From positions 1 to 17,544 of the forward strand of contig JBAUHN010000354.1 of NCBI GenBank assembly GCA_049680295.1: a stretch of DNA of 17,544 nt. The letters run 5' to 3'. Positions 1 through 7,250 of this stretch are shown one piece after another; the first letter of the stretch is position 1, and the number at the start of each line of letters is the position of its first letter. The notes under the pieces are model-generated. The model did no database searches and was not told the DNA's origin. It was given only the letters and a program-made list of their open reading frames with translations. Both the position numbers and the translations under genes were made by a program. This DNA comes from JBAUHN01 sp049680295. GTDB lineage: Bacteria; Pseudomonadota; Alphaproteobacteria; Rhodobacterales; Rhodobacteraceae.

Positions 1-822
1 GTTGAAATACTCGCTCTCATCCAGGGTCAGGAACTGGATCAGCGGCTCGCCATAGACGCGCATCCCTTTCTGGCGCGCACGCCGGATCGCCTCATGCGCC
101 TGCTCGCAGGACACATGCACGATGTACAAAGGCACGCCCGCCGCATCGGCGATGGTGATGGCGCGGTTCGCGGCCTCGCCCTCGAACTCCGGCGGGCGGG
201 AATAGGCGTGGCCTTCCGGCCCGGTGATCCCCTGGTCAAAGTATTTCTGCTGCATCTCGGCCACCAGGTCGCCATTCTCGGCATGCACCATCGGCAGCGC
301 GCCCAGTTCGGCGCAGCGCTTGAACGAGGCGAACATCTCGTCATCCTCGATCATCAAGGCGCCTTTGTAAGCCATGAAGTGTTTGAAGGAATTGACGCCC
401 ATTTTTACTGCGTCTTCCATTTCGGCAAAGACGTTTTCATTCCATCCGGTGATCGCCATGTGATAGCCAACGTCCGAACAGATCTGCGGCGCGGATTTGC
501 GGTGCCATTCGTTGATCGCATTTTTGATGCTGCCATCAGCACCCGGCAGGCAGAAATCCACCACCATCGTGGTGCCCCCGACGGCTGCCGCCCATGTGCC
601 GGACTCGAATGTTTCGGCGGCTGTGGTGCCCATGAATGGCATTTCCAGATGGGTATGTGGGTCGATGCCACCGGGGATCACATAGGCGCCTTCTGCGTCG
701 ATGTATTCGTCGCCTTTCAGGTCCGTGCCAATTTGTTTGATTACCTCGCCCTCAATCAGGACGTCCGCTTGCCATGAACGATCCGCCGTGCAGACGGTGC
801 CGCCTTTGATTACTTTTGTCAT
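1..822 (-). CDS. hydA: Dihydropyrimidinase / D-hydantoinase, 3' end cut by window edge
   Basis: This gene reads from an ATG at 822 to the left edge with no stop, giving the first 274 residues of an enzyme usually about 480 long. It is a cyclic-amidohydrolase (amidohydrolase superfamily) that opens dihydrouracil or dihydrothymine to the N-carbamoyl-beta-amino acid in the cytoplasm. Visible metal-site motifs are GGIDPHTHLE (His56, His58), SFKHFMAYK (Lys153, the lysine that is carboxylated in this family), MVHAEN (His180) and IVHVS (His236). The last metal-ligand Asp and the C-terminal beta domain would lie beyond the edge. A GAGGAG ribosome site about 10 nt upstream supports the start. It is last of three minus-strand genes in view, 39 bp after the acyltransferase. 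Sequence alone cannot separate dihydropyrimidinase from D-hydantoinase; the nearby preT, preA and hyuC genes favour dihydropyrimidinase. Confidence 0.93.
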   Translation of the reverse strand, partial: MTKVIKGGTVCTADRSWQADVLIEGEVIKQIGTDLKGDEYIDAEGAYVIPGGIDPHTHLEMPFMGTTAAETFESGTWAAAVGGTTMVVDFCLPGADGSIKNAINEWHRKSAPQICSDVGYHMAITGWNENVFAEMEDAVKMGVNSFKHFMAYKGALMIEDDEMFASFKRCAELGALPMVHAENGDLVAEMQQKYFDQGITGPEGHAYSRPPEFEGEAANRAITIADAAGVPLYIVHVSCEQAHEAIRRARQKGMRVYGEPLIQFLTLDESEYFN

Positions 823-861
823 CTGTCATTCTCCTCTGTCTGCCGATCGGATTCCTATGCG

Positions 862-1926
862 TCACGGCTTTTTTGAGTGGGGTATGTTACTGTGTTTGGG
901 TGCGCGGTTGTTTCGTTGGAAATAGAGCATGAAAGGGCGCTCGATTGTCAGGTGAACGGCAATGCCCGCAATCGTTCCGAACACCACCGCGCCGATCAGG
1001 ACCGGCAGAGGTGGCAAGGATGTAATGCCCATCTCGACAAAGATCAGCGATGCAAGGCTCATGGCAGGGACATGCACGAGGTATATCGAATAGGAGGCAT
1101 CGCCCAGGAAAACAAACGACTTGGGTGTTTTGCGGTTGGTTTGCTCGGCGGTGCGCGCCAGTCCGGCCACGACAGCGCCAGCGCTTAACCCGTAGATCAC
1201 CGTGCGCAAGCCCGTGTGCCAGATCATTGTTCCAACAGCTTCGCTAAGACCCGTTGCGAAAAACACCAAAAGGCCTATCAGGATCAGCGGCACGGCTGCG
1301 TGTTCAGGCAATCTGTGATATCCAAGTGCCGCAAGAATGCCGGTCAGAAATACGATGTTGTAGGGCGAAAACAAGAACCGCCAGGGCATGTTTTCAAAGT
1401 CAATAAAAAGCCCTGCAAAACACATCGCCATCCAGATCACAAAAAGCCAAACACCGGGACGAAACGCCAAAATCATACCGGCGAATATGAGATAGAAGAA
1501 CATTTCGAATTGCAGGGTCCAGGCGACCTCCAGGATCGGCGCGCGGCCTTCGGGGACCAAGGCAAAAGCGGCCAGAACCGCGCTTGCTTCGCGCGCGGTT
1601 TCGGGACCGCGTGATGGCACCAGATTGTAAAGCATGACAAGTGCCGCAAGAATGACCCAATAGACCGGGTAGATCCGTGTCACCCGTTTGCGCATAAACC
1701 GCCACGCACGGTCCGGTTTGTCAAAATCCCGCTGGTGAATATAGACCATGATAAAGCCAGACAGAACAAAGAAAAATTCCACACCTGCATAACCCATATT
1801 GAAACCGGACCAGGCCTGTGTCCCATCCTTGAAAATACGCTCGGGCAAGATGACGACATTGGCGTGGAACACCACAACCATGAGCGCGGCGATTGCGCGC
1901 CCGCCCTGTAGGGCATTCAGTTTCAC
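862..1926 (-). CDS. Membrane acyltransferase, acyltransferase-3 (OafA/YrhL) family
   Basis: A 354-residue polytopic inner-membrane protein of the acyltransferase-3 family, which transfers acyl groups (often acetyl) to extracytoplasmic sugars, lipids or glycans. The N-terminus carries the conserved arginine and histidine in RAIAALMVVVFHAN (Arg10, His21), followed by GVEFFFVLSGFI (48-59) and the basic RKRVTRIYPVYW loop (79-90). About ten hydrophobic helices follow, and the tail is short and basic. There is no SGNH domain at the C-terminus, so it is the short form. The start is a GTG at 1926: an in-frame stop lies just upstream, no ATG precedes the conserved core, and the ribosome site is weak. 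It sits between hyuC (58 bp gap) and hydA (39 bp gap) on the same strand, so it is probably co-transcribed with pyrimidine catabolism genes although no link in function is obvious. The acceptor substrate is unknown. Confidence 0.88.
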   Translation of the reverse strand: MKLNALQGGRAIAALMVVVFHANVVILPERIFKDGTQAWSGFNMGYAGVEFFFVLSGFIMVYIHQRDFDKPDRAWRFMRKRVTRIYPVYWVILAALVMLYNLVPSRGPETAREASAVLAAFALVPEGRAPILEVAWTLQFEMFFYLIFAGMILAFRPGVWLFVIWMAMCFAGLFIDFENMPWRFLFSPYNIVFLTGILAALGYHRLPEHAAVPLILIGLLVFFATGLSEAVGTMIWHTGLRTVIYGLSAGAVVAGLARTAEQTNRKTPKSFVFLGDASYSIYLVHVPAMSLASLIFVEMGITSLPPLPVLIGAVVFGTIAGIAVHLTIERPFMLYFQRNNRAPKHSNIPHSKKP

Positions 1927-1984
1927 GCTTTGCGCTTTCTCAAGTCAGTGGTCCTTTTTTCCATCCTGGTATTGAGTGTTACTG

Positions 1985-3235
1985 TCAGCTGACAATCTGT
2001 GCCGTCTCGACGACAGCATGCATCAGCACATCTGTTCCGGCCATGGCCCAATCTTTTGAGATTTCTTCCGCTTCATTGTGGCTTAGCCCGTCAACGCAAG
2101 GGCACATGACCATCGCAGTTGGCGCCACCCGGTTGATCCAGCAGGCATCGTGCCCTGCCCCAGAGATCAGGTTCATATGGCTATAGCCCAACCGTTCGGC
2201 GGCGTTGCGTACAGCGCCGACACATGCCTCATCAAAGGTCACGGGATCAAAGCCGCCTACTTTCTCAAATTCGATCTGCATGCCCATGTCATCTGCGATC
2301 TTTTGCGCGTCAACGCGCAAACGGGCCTCCATGTCCTGAATGACCTCCAGGTTGGGTGACCGGAAATCGACAGTAAAGACGACCTGACCGGGGATCACAT
2401 TGCGCGAGTTCGGATAGACATCAATGTGACCGGCCGCCCCCACAGCATGGGGCGCATGGCTCAGCGCGATTTCCTCGACTTTTTCGAGGATACGCGCCAT
2501 GCCCAGCCCTGCATTTTTGCGCATTGGCATCGGTGTGGACCCGGTGTGGCTGTCTTTGCCCGTCACGGTCACCTGGGTCCAACTTAGCCCCTGCCCGTGA
2601 GTAACAACGCCAATGTCCTTGCTTTCGGCCTCCAGAATGGGCCCCTGTTCGATGTGCAGTTCAAAAAACGCGTGCATCTTTCGGGCACCTACCTCTTCGT
2701 CACCACGCCAGCCGATGCGCTTTAGCTCGTCGCCAAAGGACTTGCCTTCGGCGTCGACACGGTCATACGCCCAGTCTTGCGTGTGAATGCCTGCAAAGAC
2801 GCCCGACGACAACATCGCAGGGGCATAACGCGTGCCTTCTTCGTTGGTAAAATTTGTAGCAACTATCGGGTGTTTAGTTTTGATGTTCAGATCGTTCAGC
2901 GTGCGGATGATTTCCAGCCCGGCTAGGACACCCAGGACGCCATCATATTTGCCACCCGTTGGCTGCGTATCCAGATGCGATCCGACATAGACCGGCAAGG
3001 CATCAGGGTCGGTGCCTTCGCGGCGGGCAAACATATTACCCATCTGATCGAGACCCATGGAACAGCCCGCCGCCTCGCACCAGCGCTGAAACAACGCCCG
3101 ACCTTCGCCATCCTCATCCGTCAGGGTTTGACGGTTGTTGCCGCCCGCCACGCCGGGGCCGATCTTGGCCATCTCCATTAGACTGTCCCACAACCTGTCA
3201 GGGTTAATCTTTAGGTTCTGTCCGGGTGACGACAT
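1985..3235 (-). CDS. hyuC: Zn-dependent N-carbamoyl amino acid hydrolase, probable beta-ureidopropionase (M20 family)
   Basis: A 416-residue binuclear-zinc amidohydrolase of the peptidase M20 group that includes N-carbamoyl-L-amino-acid hydrolases, bacterial beta-ureidopropionases and allantoate amidohydrolases. The expected metal and catalytic motifs are all present: GSHLDTQPTGGKYDG (His87, Asp98), NEEGTRY (Glu132, Glu133), ELHIEQGP (His194), DSHTGSTPMPMR (His230, dimerisation-domain histidine), GAGHDA (His362) and GLSHNEAE (His386). Length is normal for the family. The ATG at 3235 has an AAAGGAAAG ribosome site. It is the first gene of a minus-strand operon with the acyltransferase and hydA, and would carry out step three of reductive pyrimidine breakdown: N-carbamoyl-beta-alanine to beta-alanine, CO2 and ammonia. 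The beta-ureidopropionase assignment comes from context; motifs alone also fit the other activities. A RutR-like operator lies about 52 bp upstream of its start. Confidence 0.9.
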   Translation of the reverse strand: MSSPGQNLKINPDRLWDSLMEMAKIGPGVAGGNNRQTLTDEDGEGRALFQRWCEAAGCSMGLDQMGNMFARREGTDPDALPVYVGSHLDTQPTGGKYDGVLGVLAGLEIIRTLNDLNIKTKHPIVATNFTNEEGTRYAPAMLSSGVFAGIHTQDWAYDRVDAEGKSFGDELKRIGWRGDEEVGARKMHAFFELHIEQGPILEAESKDIGVVTHGQGLSWTQVTVTGKDSHTGSTPMPMRKNAGLGMARILEKVEEIALSHAPHAVGAAGHIDVYPNSRNVIPGQVVFTVDFRSPNLEVIQDMEARLRVDAQKIADDMGMQIEFEKVGGFDPVTFDEACVGAVRNAAERLGYSHMNLISGAGHDACWINRVAPTAMVMCPCVDGLSHNEAEEISKDWAMAGTDVLMHAVVETAQIVS

Positions 3236-3279
3236 CTGGCTTTCCTTTGTTGATTTCGGTTTAGAGAGGCTTTTGATAT

Positions 3280-3295
3280 TTTACCATTTGGTAAA
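3280..3295. promoter_or_regulatory. RutR-like operator upstream of hyuC and between the divergent hyuC and regulator genes
   Basis: A perfect 7+2+7 inverted repeat, TTTACCATTTGGTAAA. It differs from the E. coli RutR consensus TTGACCAnnTGGTCAA only at one symmetric base per half-site. It lies in the 178-bp gap between divergent hyuC and a RutR-like gene, centred about 52 bp before the hyuC start. A minus-strand TTGACA, a possible -35 element, is at 3322-3327; no clean -10 could be picked. Operator identity is inferred from the repeat and from the matching site before preT. Confidence 0.78.
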
Positions 3296-3340
3296 GACAC
3301 GATTGCGGTTAGGCTGGTCTCTGTCAAGAACTGGTTTTGT

Positions 3341-3354
3341 CGCAGGAAACTGCG
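3341..3354 (+). other. Small hairpin with GAAA tetraloop in the leader of the regulator gene
   Basis: CGCAG-GAAA-CTGCG forms a 5-bp stem closed by a GNRA-type loop, about 60 bp before the TTG start of the TetR gene and followed by TTTGGGG. There is no U-tract sufficient for a terminator. It may be a chance structure or a weak RNA element in the leader. Confidence 0.35.
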
Positions 3355-3402
3355 TTTGGGGCCGGCCGCTTTGATTGCGAAACTTCGAACCCTACCTGAT
3401 AT

Positions 3403-3406
3403 GAGG
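3403..3406 (+). promoter_or_regulatory. Ribosome binding site fixing the TTG start of rutR
   Basis: GAGG lies 7 nt before the TTG at 3414-3416. The nearby ATG at 3401 is out of frame and an in-frame TGA sits at 3402-3404, so TTG is the only plausible initiation codon. Confidence 0.6.
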
Positions 3407-3413
3407 TCGCCGA

Positions 3414-4031
3414 TTGTCTGACGTCACACCAAAAAGACCAAGCCGCATTCAGCAGCGCAACAGAACGCGCATTCTGGATGCCGCGTTGAATGTTTTTTCC
3501 CAACATGGATATCGCGGCGCAACTCTGGATCAAATCGCAACCGAGGCCGGGATCAGCAAACCTAACATTCTTTATTACTTTGATGGCAAAGAAGAAATTC
3601 ATGTAACTTTGCTAAATCGGTTGATGGAAACATGGCTGGATCCTTTGGTCGAACTTGATGAACAGGGTGATCCACTGACCGAAATTTTAGCCTATGTTCA
3701 TCGCAAGCTGGACATGGCGATGGATCTGCCAAAGGAAAGCCGCCTGTTTGCAGGTGAGATTTTGCAGGGTGCACCGCGTATGTTGCCGCATCTGCACGCC
3801 GACCTGCGCCCGCTTTTCGTTGATAAATGCGCCGTCATTCAGGGATGGATGGATCATGGGCATATTGCACGGGTTGATCCCAGGCATTTGATTTTCTCAA
3901 TCTGGTCCACGACCCAGCATTACGCGGATTTTGCAGCACAGGTGGATGTGTTGATCGCGGACAAAGATCGCGACATCGACGGCGCGCATACGTTTCTTAC
4001 GACGTTGTTTACCCGGCTCTTGTCGCCTTGA
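3414..4031 (+). CDS. rutR: TetR-family regulator, RutR-like (uracil-responsive)
   Basis: A 205-residue TetR regulator. The N-terminal helix-turn-helix spans roughly residues 35-57 (ATLDQIATEAGISKPNILYYF). The C-terminal half matches what I recall of E. coli RutR closely: ESRLFAGEILQGAPRM (108-123), the DPRHLIFSIWSTTQHYADF stretch (155-173) and a glycine-tryptophan turn near 144. RutR binds uracil, which releases it from DNA and derepresses pyrimidine breakdown genes. The start is a TTG at 3414. An in-frame stop lies just upstream at 3402, no in-frame ATG is available before the DNA-binding domain, and GAGG at 3403-3406 has good spacing. The gene is divergent from hyuC, with a RutR-type palindrome in the gap, which also suggests possible autoregulation. 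The family is certain; the RutR subfamily call is strong but made without a search. Confidence 0.88.
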   Translation: MSDVTPKRPSRIQQRNRTRILDAALNVFSQHGYRGATLDQIATEAGISKPNILYYFDGKEEIHVTLLNRLMETWLDPLVELDEQGDPLTEILAYVHRKLDMAMDLPKESRLFAGEILQGAPRMLPHLHADLRPLFVDKCAVIQGWMDHGHIARVDPRHLIFSIWSTTQHYADFAAQVDVLIADKDRDIDGAHTFLTTLFTRLLSP

Positions 4032-4144
4032 CAGGGTCACGTCCTGCGGGCGCAGTAATAGGGTTTAACCGAATGTTAAGAAATGGCGACGTATTTTGGA
4101 TATGGGTGGCAAATCTAAATTGATTTACTTCGATGGGAAACAGC

Positions 4145-4534
4145 ATGAACCCTTTGATATCCCCAAATTCATATCTGGCCCAACCGGCTTTGGCGATTGA
4201 CGCGGATATTCGGAACTTTCGCGAATCCGCACCGGTCTTGCCTGTGGGTTCTGGTTCGGACAGCCGCGGCGCTGGTTCGGCGGCGTCGGACGAACGTCAA
4301 AACGGCAGCGCCGCGTCGGTTTTGCTGGCCAAAGCCCGCAATATTCCGGATGCAACATCAAAGTCCGTGGTGGAAGCGCAGGCAAGCAATGGCGCGAAAT
4401 CCGCGATCGCTTTTTTGAACGAAACGGCGGCAGCGTCAGACCAGGATGCCGCATTGGAAACCCCGGTGGGATTTCGCGACCTTGATTTGCCGAACCCGAC
4501 GCCCACGGCAGACGTGTTGCTGCTGCGCAGCTAG
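4145..4534 (+). CDS. Hypothetical protein, low-complexity, Ala/Ser-rich
   Basis: An ORF of 129 residues from the ATG at 4145 (133 from an upstream ATG at 4133). The later ATG is preferred because GGGAAA lies just before it, while 4133 has no ribosome site. I do not recognise it. The protein is soluble-looking, rich in Ala, Ser, Asn and Asp, probably disordered, with no signal peptide, membrane helix, cysteine or metal motif. The C-terminus is a short Pro-containing tail ending LLLRS. Codon choice resembles its neighbours, which favours real coding over the overlapping minus-strand frame. It lies 113 bp after rutR on the same strand and is convergent with preA (27 bp between stops). No function is proposed. 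Confidence 0.55.
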   Translation: MNPLISPNSYLAQPALAIDADIRNFRESAPVLPVGSGSDSRGAGSAASDERQNGSAASVLLAKARNIPDATSKSVVEAQASNGAKSAIAFLNETAAASDQDAALETPVGFRDLDLPNPTPTADVLLLRS

Positions 4535-4561
4535 CGTCGGGGCCGACCCGACCACTGCGCG

Positions 4562-5863
4562 CTATTCGGCGGCAGCGGCGGATGGGTTATTCGGATGCGT
4601 TGTCCAGTTGGCATAGTCCGGTTCCACCACTTTTCCGGTGCGTGGGTCGACCATGCCGGGGGCCATCGCCTCCATGGTAATACAGTCTTCGACCGGGCAT
4701 ACATTGACGCACAGATTGCAGGCGACACATTCCTCATCAATCACCTCAAACACGCGGGCATTGGACATTGAGATCGCCTGATGTGACGTGTCTTCGCAGG
4801 CGGCAAAGCACCGTCCGCAGGAAATGCACAGGTCTTGATTGATCTTGGCCTTGGCGATGTAGTTCAGGTTTAGCTGGTTCCAATCGGTGACGTTCGGAAC
4901 CGCGCGGCGCACGATCTGGTCGACAGATGTCAGCCCCTTGTCATCCATATAATCAGACAGGCCACTGATCATTTCCTGCACTATTTTGAAACCATAGGTC
5001 ATTGCAGCGGTGCAAACCTGCACGTTGCCAGCCCCCAGCGCCAGAAATTCGGCCGCGTCACGCCAGGTTGTCACCCCGCCGATGCCACTGATCGGCAACT
5101 GTGCCAATTCAGGCGACCGTGCAATTTCGGCGACCATATTCAAGGCAATGGGTTTGACTGCTGGGCCGCAATATCCGCCGTGCGCACCTTTGCCATCAAT
5201 CGTGGGTTCTGGCGCAAAAAGATCCAGGTCTACGGATGTAATCGAATTGATCGTATTGATAAGGCTGACCGCATCCGCGCCCCCTGACATCGCCGCCGCA
5301 GCCGGTTTGCGCACATCGGTAATATTGGGCGTCAATTTCACAATAACCGGCATTCGTGTGTGGATTTTAACCCAACGTGTCACCATTTCAATATATTCCG
5401 GCACCTGACCGACCGCAGCACCCATACCGCGCTCAGACATGCCGTGCGGGCAGCCAAAGTTCAGCTCAACCCCATCGGCGCCCGTGTCTTCGACCAAGGG
5501 CAGGATGAATTTCCAAGGGTCTTCTTCGCAAGGCACCATCAGGCTGACAATCATCGCCCGGTCGGGGTAATCCCGTTTGACGGATTTGATCTCGTCCAGA
5601 TTAATCTGCAAGGGGCGGTCGGTGATCAGCTCAATATTGTTCAGACCCAAAAGCCGTCGATCCGCACCGTAGATTGCGCCGTAACGGGGGCCGTTGACGT
5701 TGACCACATGTGGATCAAGCCCAAGGGTTTTCCAGACGACGCCACCCCATCCGGCCTCGAATGCGCGGCGGACATTGTACTCTTTGTCGGTGGGCGGTGC
5801 GGACGCCAACCAAAACGGATTGGGTGATTTGATACCGATGAATTCGGATGTCAGGTCTGCCAT
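4562..5863 (-). CDS. preA: NAD-dependent dihydropyrimidine dehydrogenase, subunit PreA
   Basis: A 433-residue protein with an FMN-binding dihydroorotate-dehydrogenase-like TIM barrel (about 1-330) and a C-terminal double 4Fe-4S ferredoxin domain: C346/C349/C352/C356 and C379/C382/C385/C389. It reduces uracil or thymine to the 5,6-dihydro form with electrons passed from NADH by PreT. Barrel motifs include GGVVWKT (40-46), LNFGCPHGMSERGMG (134-148), KLTPNITD (176-183), INTINS (202-207), VKPIALNMV (236-244) and ISGIGGVTTW (258-267). The position that aligns with the general acid Cys671 of mammalian dihydropyrimidine dehydrogenase appears to be Val151. The C-terminal tail of about 30 residues after the ferredoxin domain ends in Ala-Ala-Ala-Glu. 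The ATG at 5863 has AAGGAG upstream. It follows preT by 35 bp and should be co-transcribed and form a complex with it. Confidence 0.95.
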   Translation of the reverse strand: MADLTSEFIGIKSPNPFWLASAPPTDKEYNVRRAFEAGWGGVVWKTLGLDPHVVNVNGPRYGAIYGADRRLLGLNNIELITDRPLQINLDEIKSVKRDYPDRAMIVSLMVPCEEDPWKFILPLVEDTGADGVELNFGCPHGMSERGMGAAVGQVPEYIEMVTRWVKIHTRMPVIVKLTPNITDVRKPAAAAMSGGADAVSLINTINSITSVDLDLFAPEPTIDGKGAHGGYCGPAVKPIALNMVAEIARSPELAQLPISGIGGVTTWRDAAEFLALGAGNVQVCTAAMTYGFKIVQEMISGLSDYMDDKGLTSVDQIVRRAVPNVTDWNQLNLNYIAKAKINQDLCISCGRCFAACEDTSHQAISMSNARVFEVIDEECVACNLCVNVCPVEDCITMEAMAPGMVDPRTGKVVEPDYANWTTHPNNPSAAAAE

Positions 5864-5898
5864 CTCTAGGCTCCTTCATTCTGGTGTCGCTAAACAGG

Positions 5899-7221
5899 TT
5901 ACTGTTGCAGTTTTTTATGTATGTCCATCGCCGCGTCGCGCCCTTCGGCCACGGCCGTTACGGTCAGGTCGTCGCCGCCGATTGCGCAATCGCCGCCGGC
6001 CCAAACAAATGGAACGGTGGTTTTTCCGTTCACATCGACAACAATCTTTCCGCCCTTAACTTTGGGAAGCTTTTCCCCCACCAAAGTTTGTCCGATCGCT
6101 TTGAAAACCTGATCTGCCGCTAGTCGAATATGCTGACCAGTGCCTTTCATGTCATCGTCGACGTATTCAAATTCGACCTCCTGCACCGCGCCGTTACCGC
6201 GAATGGCGACCGGTACCGCATGGGTCACGATCCGAACACCCTTGGAGGTTGCCAGATCCTGTTCAAACTTGCTGGCATTCATACGGTCCTGGCCCCGTCG
6301 GTAGACCAAGGTTACATTCAACGCGCCAAGCAATTTGGATTGCACAGCCGCATCCACTGCGGTCATTCCGCCGCCGATGATCACCACGTCACGGCCCACC
6401 GGCACGTTTGCAACATCATCGGCTTGCCTCAGATCAGAGATAAAATCGACCGCGTCCGTGACACCTTTTTTACTTTCGCCTTTCACGTTCAGGGCGTTCA
6501 CGCCGCCCAGACCCATGCCCAGAAATACCGCGTCATGCCGGGATTGCAGACTGTCCAGCGTTAGCTGATGGCCCAAAGCTTTCCCGGTTTTTATCACAAT
6601 ACCACCGATCTGCATTAGCCAGTCCACTTCGGCCTGCGCAAACCCGTGAGGCGTTTTGTATGTTGCGATGCCAAATTCGTTCAAACCACCGGCCTTCGGG
6701 CGCGCGTCATAGACAACCACATCGTGACCCAGCATCGCCAAACGGTGCGCACAAGACAGGCCCGCTGGCCCAGCGCCCACAACGGCCACAGATTTTCCGG
6801 TGGATTTTGCGCGCTCAAACGGGTGCACACCTTTGCCTTGCAGCGTGTCCGTGGCATAGCGTTGCAATTGCCCAATCAGAACCGGTTTACCTTCTGCCGC
6901 TTCGCGCACGCATGCCTGTTCGCACAGTTGTTCGGTCGGGCAAACGCGGGCGCACATGCCGCCCAGAATATTCTGGCTCAGAATCGTTTTTGCAGCCGCA
7001 TCCGGGGTGCCGGTCGCAATCTGGCGGATGAAAAGCGGTATGTCGATGTCCGTCGGACAGGCGGTAATACACGGCGCATCATGGCAGAAATAGCACCGAT
7101 CCGCCGCAACAAGCGCTTCATGCGGGTCAAGGGGGGGGTGTAAATCCGCGAATTGCGCGTCATAGGCCTCGGGCTCGAGCCGGGCAGCCACGACCCCCGG
7201 TGTAAATGCGTTGTTCGACAT
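5899..7221 (-). CDS. preT: NAD-dependent dihydropyrimidine dehydrogenase, subunit PreT
   Basis: A 440-residue flavoprotein, the NADH-oxidising partner of PreA, resembling the N-terminal half of mammalian dihydropyrimidine dehydrogenase and the small subunit of glutamate synthase. An N-terminal Fe-S domain has C43/C46/C51/C55 (CYFCHDAPCITAC) and C90/C94/C100/C104 (CARVCPTEQLCEQAC). Gln120 in IGQLQRYA appears to align with the unusual glutamine ligand (Gln156) of the mammalian enzyme. A first dinucleotide fold binds FAD (VVGAGPAGLSCAHRLA, 147-162) and a second binds the nicotinamide nucleotide (IIGGGMTAVDAAV, 281-293). WAGGDCAIGG (407-416) is the C-terminal FAD motif. The ATG at 7221 has GAGGGA about 8 nt upstream. 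It is the first gene of preT-preA and has a RutR-like operator about 65 bp before its start. Confidence 0.94.
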   Translation of the reverse strand: MSNNAFTPGVVAARLEPEAYDAQFADLHPPLDPHEALVAADRCYFCHDAPCITACPTDIDIPLFIRQIATGTPDAAAKTILSQNILGGMCARVCPTEQLCEQACVREAAEGKPVLIGQLQRYATDTLQGKGVHPFERAKSTGKSVAVVGAGPAGLSCAHRLAMLGHDVVVYDARPKAGGLNEFGIATYKTPHGFAQAEVDWLMQIGGIVIKTGKALGHQLTLDSLQSRHDAVFLGMGLGGVNALNVKGESKKGVTDAVDFISDLRQADDVANVPVGRDVVIIGGGMTAVDAAVQSKLLGALNVTLVYRRGQDRMNASKFEQDLATSKGVRIVTHAVPVAIRGNGAVQEVEFEYVDDDMKGTGQHIRLAADQVFKAIGQTLVGEKLPKVKGGKIVVDVNGKTTVPFVWAGGDCAIGGDDLTVTAVAEGRDAAMDIHKKLQQ

Positions 7222-7250
7222 GCCAAGCTTCCCTCATTGGTCGTATCTAC

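Noticed and set aside
94..777. 227-residue open frame on the plus strand
   Set aside because: Antisense shadow of hydA, which carries clear metal-site motifs on the minus strand.
4044..4055. CTGCGGGCGCAG inverted repeat after rutR as a terminator
   Set aside because: Only a 5-bp stem with a 2-nt loop, and no run of T follows.
4536..4547. GTCGGGGCCGAC inverted repeat between the hypothetical gene and preA as a terminator
   Set aside because: Stem too short with almost no loop and no U-tract on either strand.
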